Assembly: GCF_002277025.1 (NCBI RefSeq)
Contig: NZ_NIWD01000013.1
Location: 1 to 64,000, forward strand
From: Sphingopyxis sp. GW247-27LB
Lineage (GTDB): Bacteria > Pseudomonadota > Alphaproteobacteria > Sphingomonadales > Sphingomonadaceae
Length of the DNA stretch: 64,000 bases
Reading direction: 5' to 3'
The notes under the pieces are model-generated. The model worked only from the letters and a program-made list of their open reading frames with translations, did not search any database and was not told the DNA's origin. Shown piece after piece: positions 1-9,215 of the stretch; position 1 is the first letter of the stretch; each line of letters begins with the position of its first letter. The translations under genes and the position numbers were made by a program.

Positions 1-23
1 CCAATCTGGATAAGCTCGTTCAT
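1..23 (-). CDS. 5' end of an unidentified leftward gene (partial)
   Basis: Only the first seven codons are inside the window, reading MNELIQI. The start is supported by a GAGGAG ribosome-binding site at 31-36 on the minus strand, seven bases from the ATG. The gene follows the 60-residue protein at 156-338 in the same direction. Seven residues are too few to name a product. Confidence 0.5.
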
Positions 24-155
24 CGTTCGACTCCTCTGTTGAAGGAGCCGAAAGGGTCTGCCTGCGGCAGCCCGCGTTCAATCAGGCGTGACGCTCGCTG
101 GGGCGCTTTACATCGAGGCTAACGCCAATCCGCGGAGCGGTTCGTGCAACGGCCA

Positions 156-338
156 TCAGTGACGCGAGAGCTTTCGGTTGAGGTCTTCGCGGACGGCTTC
201 CCAAAACGCGATTTCTTCCTCATTGCCGCGTTCGCGCGCCCACCGAGCCTGACGGGCGACGATAAACGCCGCCTGCCTGCCGTGCTGGAGCTTGATTTGC
301 GCTGCGCAGCTTCGAATGCTTTGTCCGCCAAAGGGCAT
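156..338 (-). CDS. Small hypothetical protein (60 aa)
   Basis: I do not recognise the family. The chosen start at 338 has a GGGAG ribosome-binding site seven to eight bases upstream; a longer reading from 407 would run through the groEL terminator hairpin and is less likely. The product is a short soluble protein. It has a basic N-terminal half, a stretch AAFIVARQARWARERG and an acidic helix-like part EEEIAFWEAVREDL, and no membrane segment or signal peptide. Two cues suggest a real gene: the good ribosome-binding site and a codon pattern in which arginine and alanine helices alternate with charged residues. It lies just downstream of groEL on the same strand but behind a strong hairpin, so it may have its own weak promoter or depend on read-through. 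Confidence 0.55.
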   Translation of the reverse strand: MPFGGQSIRSCAAQIKLQHGRQAAFIVARQARWARERGNEEEIAFWEAVREDLNRKLSRH

Positions 339-376
339 AACATATCTCCCGTCATTCTCCTTCTCGCCAAGACGTA

Positions 377-403
377 GGAGGGCGGCGAAGATCGCCGCCC
401 TCC
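377..403 (-). terminator. Intrinsic terminator after groEL
   Basis: A perfect inverted repeat with 12-base arms (377-388 and 392-403) and a three-base loop sits six bases beyond the groEL stop codon. No long T-run follows, as is common in GC-rich alphaproteobacteria. Confidence 0.75.
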
Positions 404-408
404 GCATG

Positions 409-2052
<1,644 letters not shown>

Positions 2053-2072
2053 TCAGTGTTGATGAATTGGCG

Positions 2073-2387
2073 TTACGCCGCCTGCCTGAGCGCCTCGGCC
2101 TGCTCCATCACGCCGAGGATGTCGCTCTCCTTCATGATGAGCAGCTCCTCGCCGTCGATCCGCACCTCGGTGCCCGACCATTTGCCGAACAGGATGCGGT
2201 CGCCCGCCTTCACGTCGAGCGCGGTGACCGTGCCGTCCTCCGCGCGAGCGCCGGGACCGACGGCGACGACTTCGCCTTCCTGCGGCTTTTCCTTGGCGGT
2301 GTCGGGGATGATGATGCCGCCCGAAGTCTTCTCCTCGGCTTCGATGCGGCGGACGACCACATGGTCGTGCAAGGGACGGAAATGCAT
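2073..2387 (-). CDS. groES: Co-chaperonin GroES (10 kDa, Cpn10)
   Basis: This is the co-chaperonin that caps the GroEL ring. The protein is 104 residues from the start at 2387 and begins [14 protein letters not shown], with the mobile-loop region [18 protein letters not shown] (here [18 protein letters not shown]) and the C-terminal block [14 protein letters not shown]. Two ATGs four bases apart (2391 and 2387) follow the GGAGG site; only the second is in frame with GroES. The C-terminus continues with about ten extra residues (QAEALRQAA), slightly longer than E. coli GroES at 97 residues. It is the first gene of the groES-groEL operon. Confidence 0.97.
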   Translation of the reverse strand: MHFRPLHDHVVVRRIEAEEKTSGGIIIPDTAKEKPQEGEVVAVGPGARAEDGTVTALDVKAGDRILFGKWSGTEVRIDGEELLIMKESDILGVMEQAEALRQAA

Positions 2388-2458
2388 GCATAACCTCCAT
2401 GTTGCATAACGATATGATAAGCCGGCGCGCCTGTCCGGGACGCCCGGCGCCGATGAGC

Positions 2459-2484
2459 TAGGAAGTGAATTTTTTCGCTTCAAG
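2459..2484 (-). promoter_or_regulatory. Heat-shock (sigma-32-like) promoter of groES-groEL
   Basis: On the minus strand the sequence reads CTTGAA, 13 bases, CTTCCTA, ending 71 bases before the groES start. CTTGAA is the classic sigma-32 -35 element. The same pair of boxes with a 12-base spacer precedes the Hsp20 gene. Assignment is by motif only. Confidence 0.65.
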
Positions 2485-2555
2485 AGGGTCGGCAAAAATT
2501 TTTCGATGGCATATCCCGCAAGAAACTAACGCCCCTTATCAAAGGCCTGAACCCT

Positions 2556-2580
2556 CTTGACTCGACTCGCTTCGCTCCCA
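2556..2580 (+). promoter_or_regulatory. Possible heat-shock-type promoter of the usg operon
   Basis: CTTGAC, 13 bases and CTCCCA lie on the plus strand about 70 bases before the first gene of the usg operon. The -35 box fits sigma-32; the -10 resembles the CCCCAT-type element only loosely. Confidence 0.35.
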
Positions 2581-2647
2581 AAATCTGTCCCTGAGGCGCT
2601 TTGCCGCACGACGAGAAAGGAATGGCGACAAGGAAGGAGGCACGATC

Positions 2648-2875
2648 ATGTCCGAGCCATTTTCCCGTTTTCTTCACCCCTTCGACGTGGCGCATCACCC
2701 GAGCCTTGAGCCCGAGGTCAAGCGCGCCCTTCTCGCATCCTGGGCCTCGGATCGCTCGGCGGTCCGCAACAAGCCCGCGCTTCGCAAACCCCCGGGGGCG
2801 AAGCGTGCGGTTCCGGTCGACGATGTGCTCGCGGCGCTGCGGTCGCTCGACGGCGGCGCGGCGCGCGCGCCATGA
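2648..2875 (+). CDS. Hypothetical protein encoded upstream of usg (75 aa)
   Basis: I do not recognise this family. The start at 2648 has a GGAGG ribosome-binding site seven bases upstream. The 75-residue product has no signal peptide or membrane segment; it is rich in Pro, Arg and Ala, with the block HPSLEPEVKRALLASWASDR and a C-terminal segment VPVDDVLAALRSLDGG. The block resembles short proteins found in other alphaproteobacteria in which a conserved 'LASWASD' is followed by a basic linker, but I cannot name the domain. The stop codon overlaps the usg start by four bases (ATGA), so the two are translationally coupled. Candidate heat-shock promoter at 2556-2580. Confidence 0.7.
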   Translation: MSEPFSRFLHPFDVAHHPSLEPEVKRALLASWASDRSAVRNKPALRKPPGAKRAVPVDDVLAALRSLDGGAARAP

Positions 2876-3141
2876 CCGACCGGGCGCTGCTCGCGCAGCT
2901 GGACGGCTATGGGCTGACAACCGCCGAGATCCATTATTACCGGCCCGATTATCCCTCGCTGCTCCAGCTCTTCGTCTGGCAGGATTATGATCTGCCGCCG
3001 GACTTTCCGGTGCTGTTCGATTTTCTGGCGATGTGGCGTCGGCAGATCGTAGCCGCGCTTCATTCGGTGAGGATCGCGCATGATGCGCTGATCGGTCCCG
3101 TCGAGTGGCGCGCGGCCGATATCGTCCGGGCGATCGACTGA
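2872..3141 (+). CDS. usg: Usg-family protein
   Basis: This 89-residue protein matches the Usg family (first noticed next to trp genes in alphaproteobacteria). The family pattern is visible throughout: YGLTTAEIHYYRPDYPSLLQ followed by VWQDYDLPPDFPVLFDFL and the end block LHSVRIAH then LIGPVEWR. It is full length, cytosolic and has no membrane segment. The biochemical role of Usg is not established. Here it is not beside tryptophan genes but is coupled by a four-base overlap to an unknown 75-residue protein. It lies between two chaperone loci, groESL and hsp20, which may point to a stress connection. Confidence 0.88.
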   Translation: MTDRALLAQLDGYGLTTAEIHYYRPDYPSLLQLFVWQDYDLPPDFPVLFDFLAMWRRQIVAALHSVRIAHDALIGPVEWRAADIVRAID

Positions 3142-3205
3142 CAGGGCAGGGCGCGCGGCCGCGTGCCGGACGCTTCACGGCGCTGTTGTTCGCCCAGTAC
3201 AGAAT

Positions 3206-3234
3206 GCGGGGCCGCCGCTTGGGAGCGGCCCCGC
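3206..3234. terminator. Bidirectional terminator between usg and hsp20
   Basis: A perfect inverted repeat with 10-base arms (3206-3215 and 3225-3234) and a nine-base loop separates two convergent genes, so it can end transcription from both sides. Confidence 0.7.
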
Positions 3235-3240
3235 GAGGCG

Positions 3241-3720
3241 TCAGGCGTTCTCGGGTGTCTTTTCCCTCGACGATCCGATCCGGCGCGGTTCGGCGGCGTT
3301 GCTGCCGATCTCGATCTTGCGCGGTTTCATCGCCTCGGGGATGACCCGGTTGAGTTCGATCGCGAGCAGGCCGTCGGCGAAACTCGCCGCGCCGACCTCG
3401 ATATAGTCGGCGAGCTGGAAGCGCCGTTCGAAGGCGCGGCGCGCGATGCCGCGGTGGAGATAGGTGCTCTTCGCATCCTCTTCGGCCGGTTTGCCCGAGA
3501 CCGTCAGCTGGTTCTGCTGCGCCACGATCTCGATCTCGTCGGGCTTGAACCCCGGAACCGCGAGCGTGATCCGGAAACGGTCGTCGGCCTCGCGAACGAT
3601 GTCGAACGCGGGATAGCCATCGGACGTCTCGCTGCGCTGCCCTTTTTCGAGCAGGTCGAAAAGATGATCGAAGCCCACCGTCGAACGGCGGTAGGGGCTA
3701 AAGTCGAAGTCGGTTCTCAT
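3241..3720 (-). CDS. Small heat-shock protein, Hsp20/IbpA family
   Basis: This is an ATP-independent holdase of the alpha-crystallin family. The 159-residue protein starts at 3720 behind an AGGAGG site and begins MRTDFDFSPYRRSTVGFD, the typical IbpA-like N-terminus ending in the phenylalanine-rich helix HLFDLLEK. The alpha-crystallin domain spans about residues 35-130 and includes the signature AVPGFKPDEIEI and the conserved FADGLLAIEL. The tail contains the I-x-I-like motif (RKIEIGS). Transcription starts from a sigma-32-like promoter at 3829-3853. The reading frame stays open upstream to 4302, but that part has no homology and no ribosome-binding site. Confidence 0.95.
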   Translation of the reverse strand: MRTDFDFSPYRRSTVGFDHLFDLLEKGQRSETSDGYPAFDIVREADDRFRITLAVPGFKPDEIEIVAQQNQLTVSGKPAEEDAKSTYLHRGIARRAFERRFQLADYIEVGAASFADGLLAIELNRVIPEAMKPRKIEIGSNAAEPRRIGSSREKTPENA

Positions 3721-3828
3721 TTCCAAATCCTCCTGATTGAAGCAATTCGGGCATGAGATGCGCCGGTACACAGAGCCGGTGCTCTCCATGTCCTGCAGAC
3801 CCGGAAAATCCGGCATCCGGCAAAAAAT

Positions 3829-3853
3829 TAGGAAGGCATTTGCGGGTTTCAAG
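3829..3853 (-). promoter_or_regulatory. Heat-shock (sigma-32-like) promoter of hsp20
   Basis: The minus strand reads CTTGAA, 12 bases, CTTCCTA, about 110 bases before the Hsp20 start. Both boxes match the groES promoter exactly. The -35 box is embedded in a short inverted repeat (GCGGGT at 3842-3847 and ACCCGC at 3854-3859). Confidence 0.7.
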
Positions 3854-3916
3854 ACCCGCGATCTATCCCGGACGGCAGCTCGTCGCAGAGCGCGGAAGGC
3901 CGGCCGCGACCGAGGG

Positions 3917-3941
3917 GCGGAGCCGCGCTGAGCGGCTCCGC
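3917..3941 (-). terminator. Intrinsic terminator after the YdcH-family gene
   Basis: A perfect inverted repeat with 10-base arms (3917-3926 and 3932-3941) and a five-base loop lies seven bases past the stop codon. Confidence 0.7.
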
Positions 3942-3947
3942 GATGGG

Positions 3948-4133
3948 TCAGGCAACGCGGCTCCCGCCGGTGTCGCTGCTCCACGCAGCGATCTGGTCCT
4001 TGACCGCCAACTTCAGCTTCTTGAGCCGCGCGATCAGGACCTCGTCGGGCCGGCACTGGCGCGCTTCCCGGTCGATTTCGGCGTCGAGGCGGGCATGCTC
4101 GCGCCGGAGATATTCGATATGTTTGCTGGACAT
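3948..4133 (-). CDS. YdcH family protein (DUF465)
   Basis: This is a 61-residue all-helical protein of the DUF465/YdcH family. The pattern is the usual one: SSKHIEYLRREHARLDAEID, then a turn with RPDEVLIARLKKLKLAVKDQI. Its function is not known; homologues are short cytosolic proteins expected to form a helical hairpin. I chose the second in-frame ATG (4133) because a GGAG site lies six bases before it; the first ATG at 4145 lacks a site at a sensible distance. The gene is monocistronic, facing a gene-less stretch upstream and a hairpin terminator downstream. Confidence 0.88.
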   Translation of the reverse strand: MSSKHIEYLRREHARLDAEIDREARQCRPDEVLIARLKKLKLAVKDQIAAWSSDTGGSRVA

Positions 4134-5110
4134 CTTCTTCTCCATGCCAAGTTGAGGATGTTGCAGCCGGCTTGGCTGCGGCAGGGATATAGGAATGGGA
4201 CAGCCCCGATTTCAATGGGTTGGAATATCTCGTTCCCTCAAATCGGCGCATCCGCCGCCGGTAATGAGAACGACGGGCTCTTGCCCGGAATTGGATAGGC
4301 AATGGCCTCTATCGGGCCGAAACGTGTCATCGCTACTTGTGACCTCGGGAAGGTCCGTTATTCGCCATTCGGCACCAAGAAGCGGCCGGTCTCCTACCGG
4401 CCAGTGACGGCAAGTTGATTCCCTCCTCCGGGCGCTGCTGGCCAAGCCAGGGCGCCGACCCCATATCTTCGCACAGGGTCATTAGGCCATTGAGTAGAAT
4501 GGTCGTAAATCGTTCCTGAACGCAATCTGCCATCGCATCATCGAGGCAGAAATCATGCGAGGCGACCCCCCACTCCTTTCACGCATTCTCAGGAACAGCG
4601 TTCAGAGAAATGTCTTCCTGTCGCCGCAACCGAGCGCCCGACTTTCTCAGCTGTTCGCATTCGGAGGTTGCCTATGGGCTTCGGTAAATTTGCCGCTTGC
4701 CCAATGCGCCAGCGTTATCGCCTTCGCGGTATTTGCGGTGCTCTCGAGCAATGGGGTTCGAAGGGCGCGATTGCTGCGAGGTGCTTTTCTTCGCAACGCA
4801 CCGTCCCAGATATTCGAAACCGTGGTCACGCTCGTGGCCCTCACGATGCGCCTGTCTCCTCTTGAGCGCGACCTTGTCGCTGCCAGCTTGCTGAACCTTC
4901 TGTATCGATTCTGAAGTTCGGTGCCGCCAGCCTGCCAACTTGATGGGAGCGACATTCCGTCACCTCGCCCTGTCCCAAGGAATAGGTCCACCTCGCCATC
5001 GGCCTGCAGCCGCTAGCCCCTTGCACGATAGGCGAGGACCGGGCGGTCCGCGATGCTCGCGTCGATCTTCCCCGCGCCCGCTTCAGCGGGTTGGAGAGGC
5101 CCCATTCAGC
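4134..5110. other. Gene-less stretch of about 1 kb
   Basis: Short frames exist on both strands, but none has a convincing ribosome-binding site, protein family or GC-rich third-position pattern. The base composition looks more AT-rich than its neighbours. I see no RNA gene, and no insertion sequence that I can recognise. It may be decayed foreign DNA. Confidence 0.5.
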
Positions 5111-5122
5111 AAGGAGAGTCCC

Positions 5123-6337
5123 GTGGCACAGAAAATCGTCATAATCGGAGCCGGTTTCGCCGGACTGCTAGCTGCCCTTTCGGCGGCACGGCTGCGTGAT
5201 GAGAAGGGCGTCTCGCCCGCTGATTTGGCCATCACCGTCGTTGCGCCCGAACCCGCGCTGATCGTCAGGCCACGCCTCTATGAACGCAATCCCGCGTCGA
5301 TGACGGCCCCTCTCGGCGAGTTGTTCGCCGCGACCGACATCGATTTCCGTGCCGGATGGGTCGACAAGATCGATGCAGGGAAGGGCGTCATCAGTGTGAA
5401 GGGCGTGGACGGCTCGGCCGAAATGCTGCCCTATGATCGCCTGGTCGTCGCGGCGGGAAGCCACGGATTTCAACCCCCGATTCCGGGCCTCGCAGACTTT
5501 GGTCACAGCGTAAACGAGCGCAATGCCGCAGTTGCGCTCGATCGGCACCTGCAGGCGCTTGCCGAACGTCCGTCTTCCTCGGCGCGCAATACGGTAGTCG
5601 TCGTCGGCGGCGGCTTCACGGGGATCGAGGTGGCGACCGAAATGCCCGACCGACTGGGCGAAATTCTCGGGCAGGACACCCCGGTGCGCGTGGTGATCGT
5701 CGAGCATGGGCCGCGCATCGCGCACGACATGGGCGACGAACCGCGTCCCTATATCGAGGCACGGCTGCGCGAACTCGGCATCGACACGATCGTCGGATCG
5801 GGCGTTGTCGGCCTCGACGAAGTCGGCGTCACGCTCGACAATGGCGAGCGGATCGAGACCGATACGGTGATCTGGTCGGCGGGTATGCGCGCGTCGCCCT
5901 TGACCGCTCAGTTGTCGGATGAGCGCGACAATCTCGGCCGCATCATCGTCCATCCCGATCTGCGGGTGCCCGGAGCGCCACATATCTTCGCCACGGGCGA
6001 TATCGCAAAGGCCGCAACCGACGACAAAGGCAATTTTTCGCTGATGTCGTGCCAGCACGCGCGTCGCCTGGGCGCCTTCGCTGGGCACAACGCCGCAGCC
6101 GACCTGCTGGGCGAACCAACACTGTCCTATGACCAGCCATCCTATGTCGTGTGCCTCGATCTCGGTCCCGATGCCGCGATCTTCACCCGCGGATGGTCGC
6201 CCCGGACCGTCGAGATCACCGGACCCGAGGCCAAGAAGGTCAAGATGGAGGTCAATACGGTGTGGATATATCCGCCCGCGGCGGAGCGCGAGGCAGCATT
6301 CCAGAATGCCTTCGAGGCGCGCACAGTCGATTTCTGA
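5123..6337 (+). CDS. FAD-dependent pyridine nucleotide oxidoreductase (NDH-2-like)
   Basis: This is a flavoprotein of the pyridine nucleotide-disulfide oxidoreductase fold, closest to type II NADH dehydrogenases. It probably moves electrons from NAD(P)H to a quinone or small acceptor. The 404-residue protein begins with the FAD-binding motif IIGAGFAGL (residues 6-14), has the NAD-binding motif VVVVGGGFTGIEVATEM near residue 160 and ends its second FAD block with ATGDIAKAA. There is no redox-active CxxC pair, which argues against a disulfide reductase. The start is a GTG at 5123, with AAGGAGAG five bases upstream. An SDR gene follows 115 bases later in the same direction. Confidence 0.85.
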   Translation: MAQKIVIIGAGFAGLLAALSAARLRDEKGVSPADLAITVVAPEPALIVRPRLYERNPASMTAPLGELFAATDIDFRAGWVDKIDAGKGVISVKGVDGSAEMLPYDRLVVAAGSHGFQPPIPGLADFGHSVNERNAAVALDRHLQALAERPSSSARNTVVVVGGGFTGIEVATEMPDRLGEILGQDTPVRVVIVEHGPRIAHDMGDEPRPYIEARLRELGIDTIVGSGVVGLDEVGVTLDNGERIETDTVIWSAGMRASPLTAQLSDERDNLGRIIVHPDLRVPGAPHIFATGDIAKAATDDKGNFSLMSCQHARRLGAFAGHNAAADLLGEPTLSYDQPSYVVCLDLGPDAAIFTRGWSPRTVEITGPEAKKVKMEVNTVWIYPPAAEREAAFQNAFEARTVDF

Positions 6338-6452
6338 GGGGTGCTTTGCCCGGACTTCTCGAGGGTAGGTGCCGCCTCTCTCAATCTTCGACCGACATTT
6401 GTCCGGCGGGTCCAATTGCCGCCCGCCGTTCGCTTTCGAACAGGAACTCTCC

Positions 6453-7436
6453 ATGACTTCTATGCAATTGCCGCTCAATACGGCCTTCGGCCCGTTCACG
6501 ACCGCCGCCGACGTCGCCGATGGCGTCGATCTGTCGGGGAAGACTGCCATCGTTACCGGCGGCGCATCGAATCTGGGCTTTGAGACGGTCAAGATTCTCG
6601 CTCTAAAAGGCGCTCATGTTGTCGTGCCTGCACGCAATGCGGGCGCGGCTCGGCAAGTTTTCCATGATTTGCCAAACGTCGAAGTCGCCGCGATGGATTT
6701 GCTCGACCCATTGTCGATCACAGCCTTCGCTTCCGGCTTTCTGGAGAGCGGTCGCGCGCTCGATCTCCTGATCCTGAGTGCTGGAGTCATGGCGACCCCG
6801 CTGTTCCGCGATGCCTCTGGCCGGGAAGGCCAGTTCGCGACCAACCATCTCGGTCATTTCCGTCTTGCAGCGGCGCTGTGGCCGCGGCTTCGAAGCGCAG
6901 CCGGCGGCGCGCGTGTGGTCGTCCTGTCGTCGCGCGCTCACCAACTTGGCGGACTCGACCTGTCCGATCTCGATTTCCGGCGCCGCGCCTACGACAAATG
7001 GTTGGCGTACGGCCAGGCCAAGACGGCAAACGCCCTCTTCGCCGTCGCGCTCGACGCGCGCGGCGCGGAGCACGGCATTCGCGCCTTTTCTGTCCATCCC
7101 GGTTCGATACTGGGACCGCTTGCACGTCACTTGAGCCGGGAGGAGATTGAGCAGTTCGGCGCGGTACATCCGGACGGCACGGCCGTTGTCGACCCGCGGC
7201 GCGACCTCAAGAGTCCGCAGCAAGGCGCCGCCACGACGATCTGGTGCGCCACGTCGCCCGCCCTGGCGGGTTTCGGCGGGGTGTATTGCGAAGACTGCGA
7301 CATTGCCTTCATCGAAGCGGACGGCGAACTCGGCGGGCCTGGTGTGCGTCCTTTCGCCATCGACCCCGACACAGCCGAAGCGCTGTGGCACGAAAGCGCC
7401 GGGTTGCTCGATATCTGTCAGCCCGGATATTGCTGA
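6453..7436 (+). CDS. Short-chain dehydrogenase/reductase
   Basis: This is an NAD(P)-dependent oxidoreductase of the SDR family, resembling the retinol dehydrogenase and protochlorophyllide reductase branch. The 327-residue protein has the cofactor motif TGGASNLG near residue 35, the NAG-like motif ILSAGVMATP, the active-site serine in VVVLSSRAHQLG and the catalytic pair YGQAK. The C-terminal part is longer than in classical SDRs. The ATG at 6453 has AGGAA nearby, and the next gene overlaps its stop codon by one base, so it is probably part of an operon with the LOG-family gene. The substrate cannot be told from sequence. Confidence 0.85.
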   Translation: MTSMQLPLNTAFGPFTTAADVADGVDLSGKTAIVTGGASNLGFETVKILALKGAHVVVPARNAGAARQVFHDLPNVEVAAMDLLDPLSITAFASGFLESGRALDLLILSAGVMATPLFRDASGREGQFATNHLGHFRLAAALWPRLRSAAGGARVVVLSSRAHQLGGLDLSDLDFRRRAYDKWLAYGQAKTANALFAVALDARGAEHGIRAFSVHPGSILGPLARHLSREEIEQFGAVHPDGTAVVDPRRDLKSPQQGAATTIWCATSPALAGFGGVYCEDCDIAFIEADGELGGPGVRPFAIDPDTAEALWHESAGLLDICQPGYC

Positions 7437-8044
7437 TGAGCCCCGCGCCCAAGCAGGAGACGCCGCGCCGGCTTTGCGTTTTTTCCGGGTCGAGCACCGG
7501 AATCTCGCCCACCTATGAATGCGCTGCGCGGCGCCTTGGCGAGCAGCTGGCACGGAGCGGCATCGACCTGGTCTATGGCGGCGCGGCTGTCGGCCTGATG
7601 GGCGTCGTCGCCGATGCCGAGCTGGCGGGCGGTGGTCGGGTCATTGGCGTCATCCCGCAGGCGCTGGTCGAAAAGGAGGTCGCGCATCGCGGGTTGACCG
7701 AGCTGCGCATCGTAAGCTCGATGCATGAGCGCAAGGCGCTGATGGCGGATATGTCGGATGGCTTCATCGCGCTGCCGGGCGGGATCGGCACGTTCGAGGA
7801 ACTGTTCGAGGTCTGGACCTGGGCGCAGCTTGGGAACCATGCGAAGCCGTGCGCTCTGCTCAACGACTTTGGTTTTTACGACGGGCTACTGACCTTCCTC
7901 GATCATGTCGTCGGACAGGGCTTTCTGAAGCCTGTTCACCGCGAGATGCTGATCGTCGAGGACGATCCGACATGTCTGTTGCAGACGATGGCGCGATATC
8001 GTGCGCCGGCAGCCGGCAAGTGGGTAGGCCGCCCCGACAGATAG
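7436..8044 (+). CDS. LOG family protein (nucleoside monophosphate phosphoribohydrolase)
   Basis: The 202-residue protein belongs to the LOG/TIGR00730 family. Its members cleave the ribose-base bond of nucleoside 5'-monophosphates and include cytokinin-activating and AMP-hydrolysing enzymes. The family signature PGGIGTFEE is present near residue 110 with SMHERKALM upstream, where the catalytic Arg and Glu belong. VFSGSS and VYGGAAVGLMG form the N-terminal nucleotide-binding region. The ATG overlaps the stop of the preceding SDR by one base. A hairpin at 8065-8092 follows. The natural substrate in bacteria of this type is not certain. Confidence 0.9.
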   Translation: MSPAPKQETPRRLCVFSGSSTGISPTYECAARRLGEQLARSGIDLVYGGAAVGLMGVVADAELAGGGRVIGVIPQALVEKEVAHRGLTELRIVSSMHERKALMADMSDGFIALPGGIGTFEELFEVWTWAQLGNHAKPCALLNDFGFYDGLLTFLDHVVGQGFLKPVHREMLIVEDDPTCLLQTMARYRAPAAGKWVGRPDR

Positions 8045-8064
8045 CCGCGCCCGCCGCAATGGAA

Positions 8065-8092
8065 CCGGGACGGACACCGCGATCCGTCCCGG
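8065..8092. terminator. Bidirectional terminator between two convergent genes
   Basis: A perfect inverted repeat with 10-base arms (8065-8074 and 8083-8092) and an eight-base loop lies between the LOG gene and the leftward alpha/beta hydrolase gene. Confidence 0.7.
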
Positions 8093-8101
8093 ACTTTCCC
8101 A

Positions 8102-9073
8102 TCAGCTCCGGATGAAGGCCAAGATATCCTTGTTGATCACATCGGCATGGGTCGCGGCCATGCCGTGCGGATAACCTTCATAGGCCTTCAGCGTCCCCTT
8201 CGCGAGCAGCTTCGCCGAGAGCGGGGCGGAGTCGGCGAACGGCACGACCTGATCGTCGGTGCCGTGCATGACCAGCGCTGGGACCGCAATCTTCTTCAGA
8301 TCCTCGGTGAAGTCGGTTTCGGAAAACGCCTTGATGCAGTCGTAATGCGCCTTGGCACTGCCGACCATGCCTTGCCGCCACCAGTTCTGGATCAGACCCT
8401 GGCTGATCTTCGCGCCGTCGCGGTTGAAGCCATAGAAAGGGCCCGAGGCGATATCGAGGTAGAATTGCGACCGGTCCTCGGCCAGTGCCTTGCGGAACCC
8501 GTCGAACACCTCGACGGGAAGACCGCCGGGGTTGCTGGCCTTCTTCACCATGACCGGCGGAACTGCGCCGACGAGGATCAGCTTTGCGATCGTTCCGGCT
8601 TTGGCGCGTGCGGCATAATGCGCAGCTTCGCCGCCGCCGGTCGAATGGCCGATATGCACCGCGCTCTTGAGATCGAGCGAAGCGACCAGCGCCGCGACGT
8701 CTGCGGCATAGGTGTCCATCTCGTTGCCGTGGTCGGTCTGCGTCGAGCGGCCGTGACCACGCCGGTCGTGTGCAATCACGCGGTAGCCCTGAGAGAGGAA
8801 GAAGAGCAGCTGGTTGTCCCACTCGTCGGCCGTGAGCGGCCAGCCGTGATGGAAGACGAGCGGCTGCGCATCGCGCGGCCCCCAGTCCTTGTAGAAAATC
8901 TGCGCGCCGTCACTGGCAGTGATATAAGTCATGGGATCGGCTCCTTTGTGAGCTTTCGGGGGGATTGTGCCAAGGCTGACAGCCGACCAGCCCAGGCCGC
9001 CTGCAAGGGTCGCCGCGCCACCGGCGGCGACGAGCGCCCGGCGACCGATCATGAAATCCTGAAGTATGGGCAT
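8102..9073 (-). CDS. Alpha/beta hydrolase of the non-heme chloroperoxidase/esterase type, exported
   Basis: This 323-residue enzyme has the alpha/beta hydrolase fold of cofactor-free haloperoxidases and related esterases. Visible features are [14 protein letters not shown] (oxyanion hole region), the block [10 protein letters not shown], the nucleophile serine in [13 protein letters not shown], the acid in [11 protein letters not shown] and the histidine in YPHGMAATH. Residues 10-30 ([19 protein letters not shown]) form a twin-arginine-like signal, though only one RR pair precedes a weakly hydrophobic stretch. This suggests export, unlike the usual cytosolic haloperoxidases. AAGGA precedes the ATG. 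It is the last leftward gene after the two sensor kinases, 142 bases downstream of them, and may be part of their target set or independent. Confidence 0.85.
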   Translation of the reverse strand: MPILQDFMIGRRALVAAGGAATLAGGLGWSAVSLGTIPPKAHKGADPMTYITASDGAQIFYKDWGPRDAQPLVFHHGWPLTADEWDNQLLFFLSQGYRVIAHDRRGHGRSTQTDHGNEMDTYAADVAALVASLDLKSAVHIGHSTGGGEAAHYAARAKAGTIAKLILVGAVPPVMVKKASNPGGLPVEVFDGFRKALAEDRSQFYLDIASGPFYGFNRDGAKISQGLIQNWWRQGMVGSAKAHYDCIKAFSETDFTEDLKKIAVPALVMHGTDDQVVPFADSAPLSAKLLAKGTLKAYEGYPHGMAATHADVINKDILAFIRS

Positions 9074-9215
9074 GCTGTGATCCTTCGCGTCGAACCGATG
9101 CCGTATACGGGACGCCCGGGACGGGATCGGCCCACTTGGGATAAGGATTTCGGGCGGCAGCGCGATTATACGGGGGATGCGCCGCGACTATGCCAAGGTC
9201 GAGGCAGATTGGCGA

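Noticed and set aside
2388..2647. CIRCE operator for HrcA before groES
   Set aside because: I looked for the TTAGCACTC...GAGTGCTAA pattern on both strands and did not find it.
3242..4302. A longer Hsp20 with a 190-residue N-terminal extension
   Set aside because: The extension has no homology, would include the promoter region, and the internal start at 3720 has a strong ribosome-binding site.
4555..4914. A 119-codon plus-strand frame in the gene-less stretch
   Set aside because: No ribosome-binding site, no family and unusual composition for a gene of this genome.
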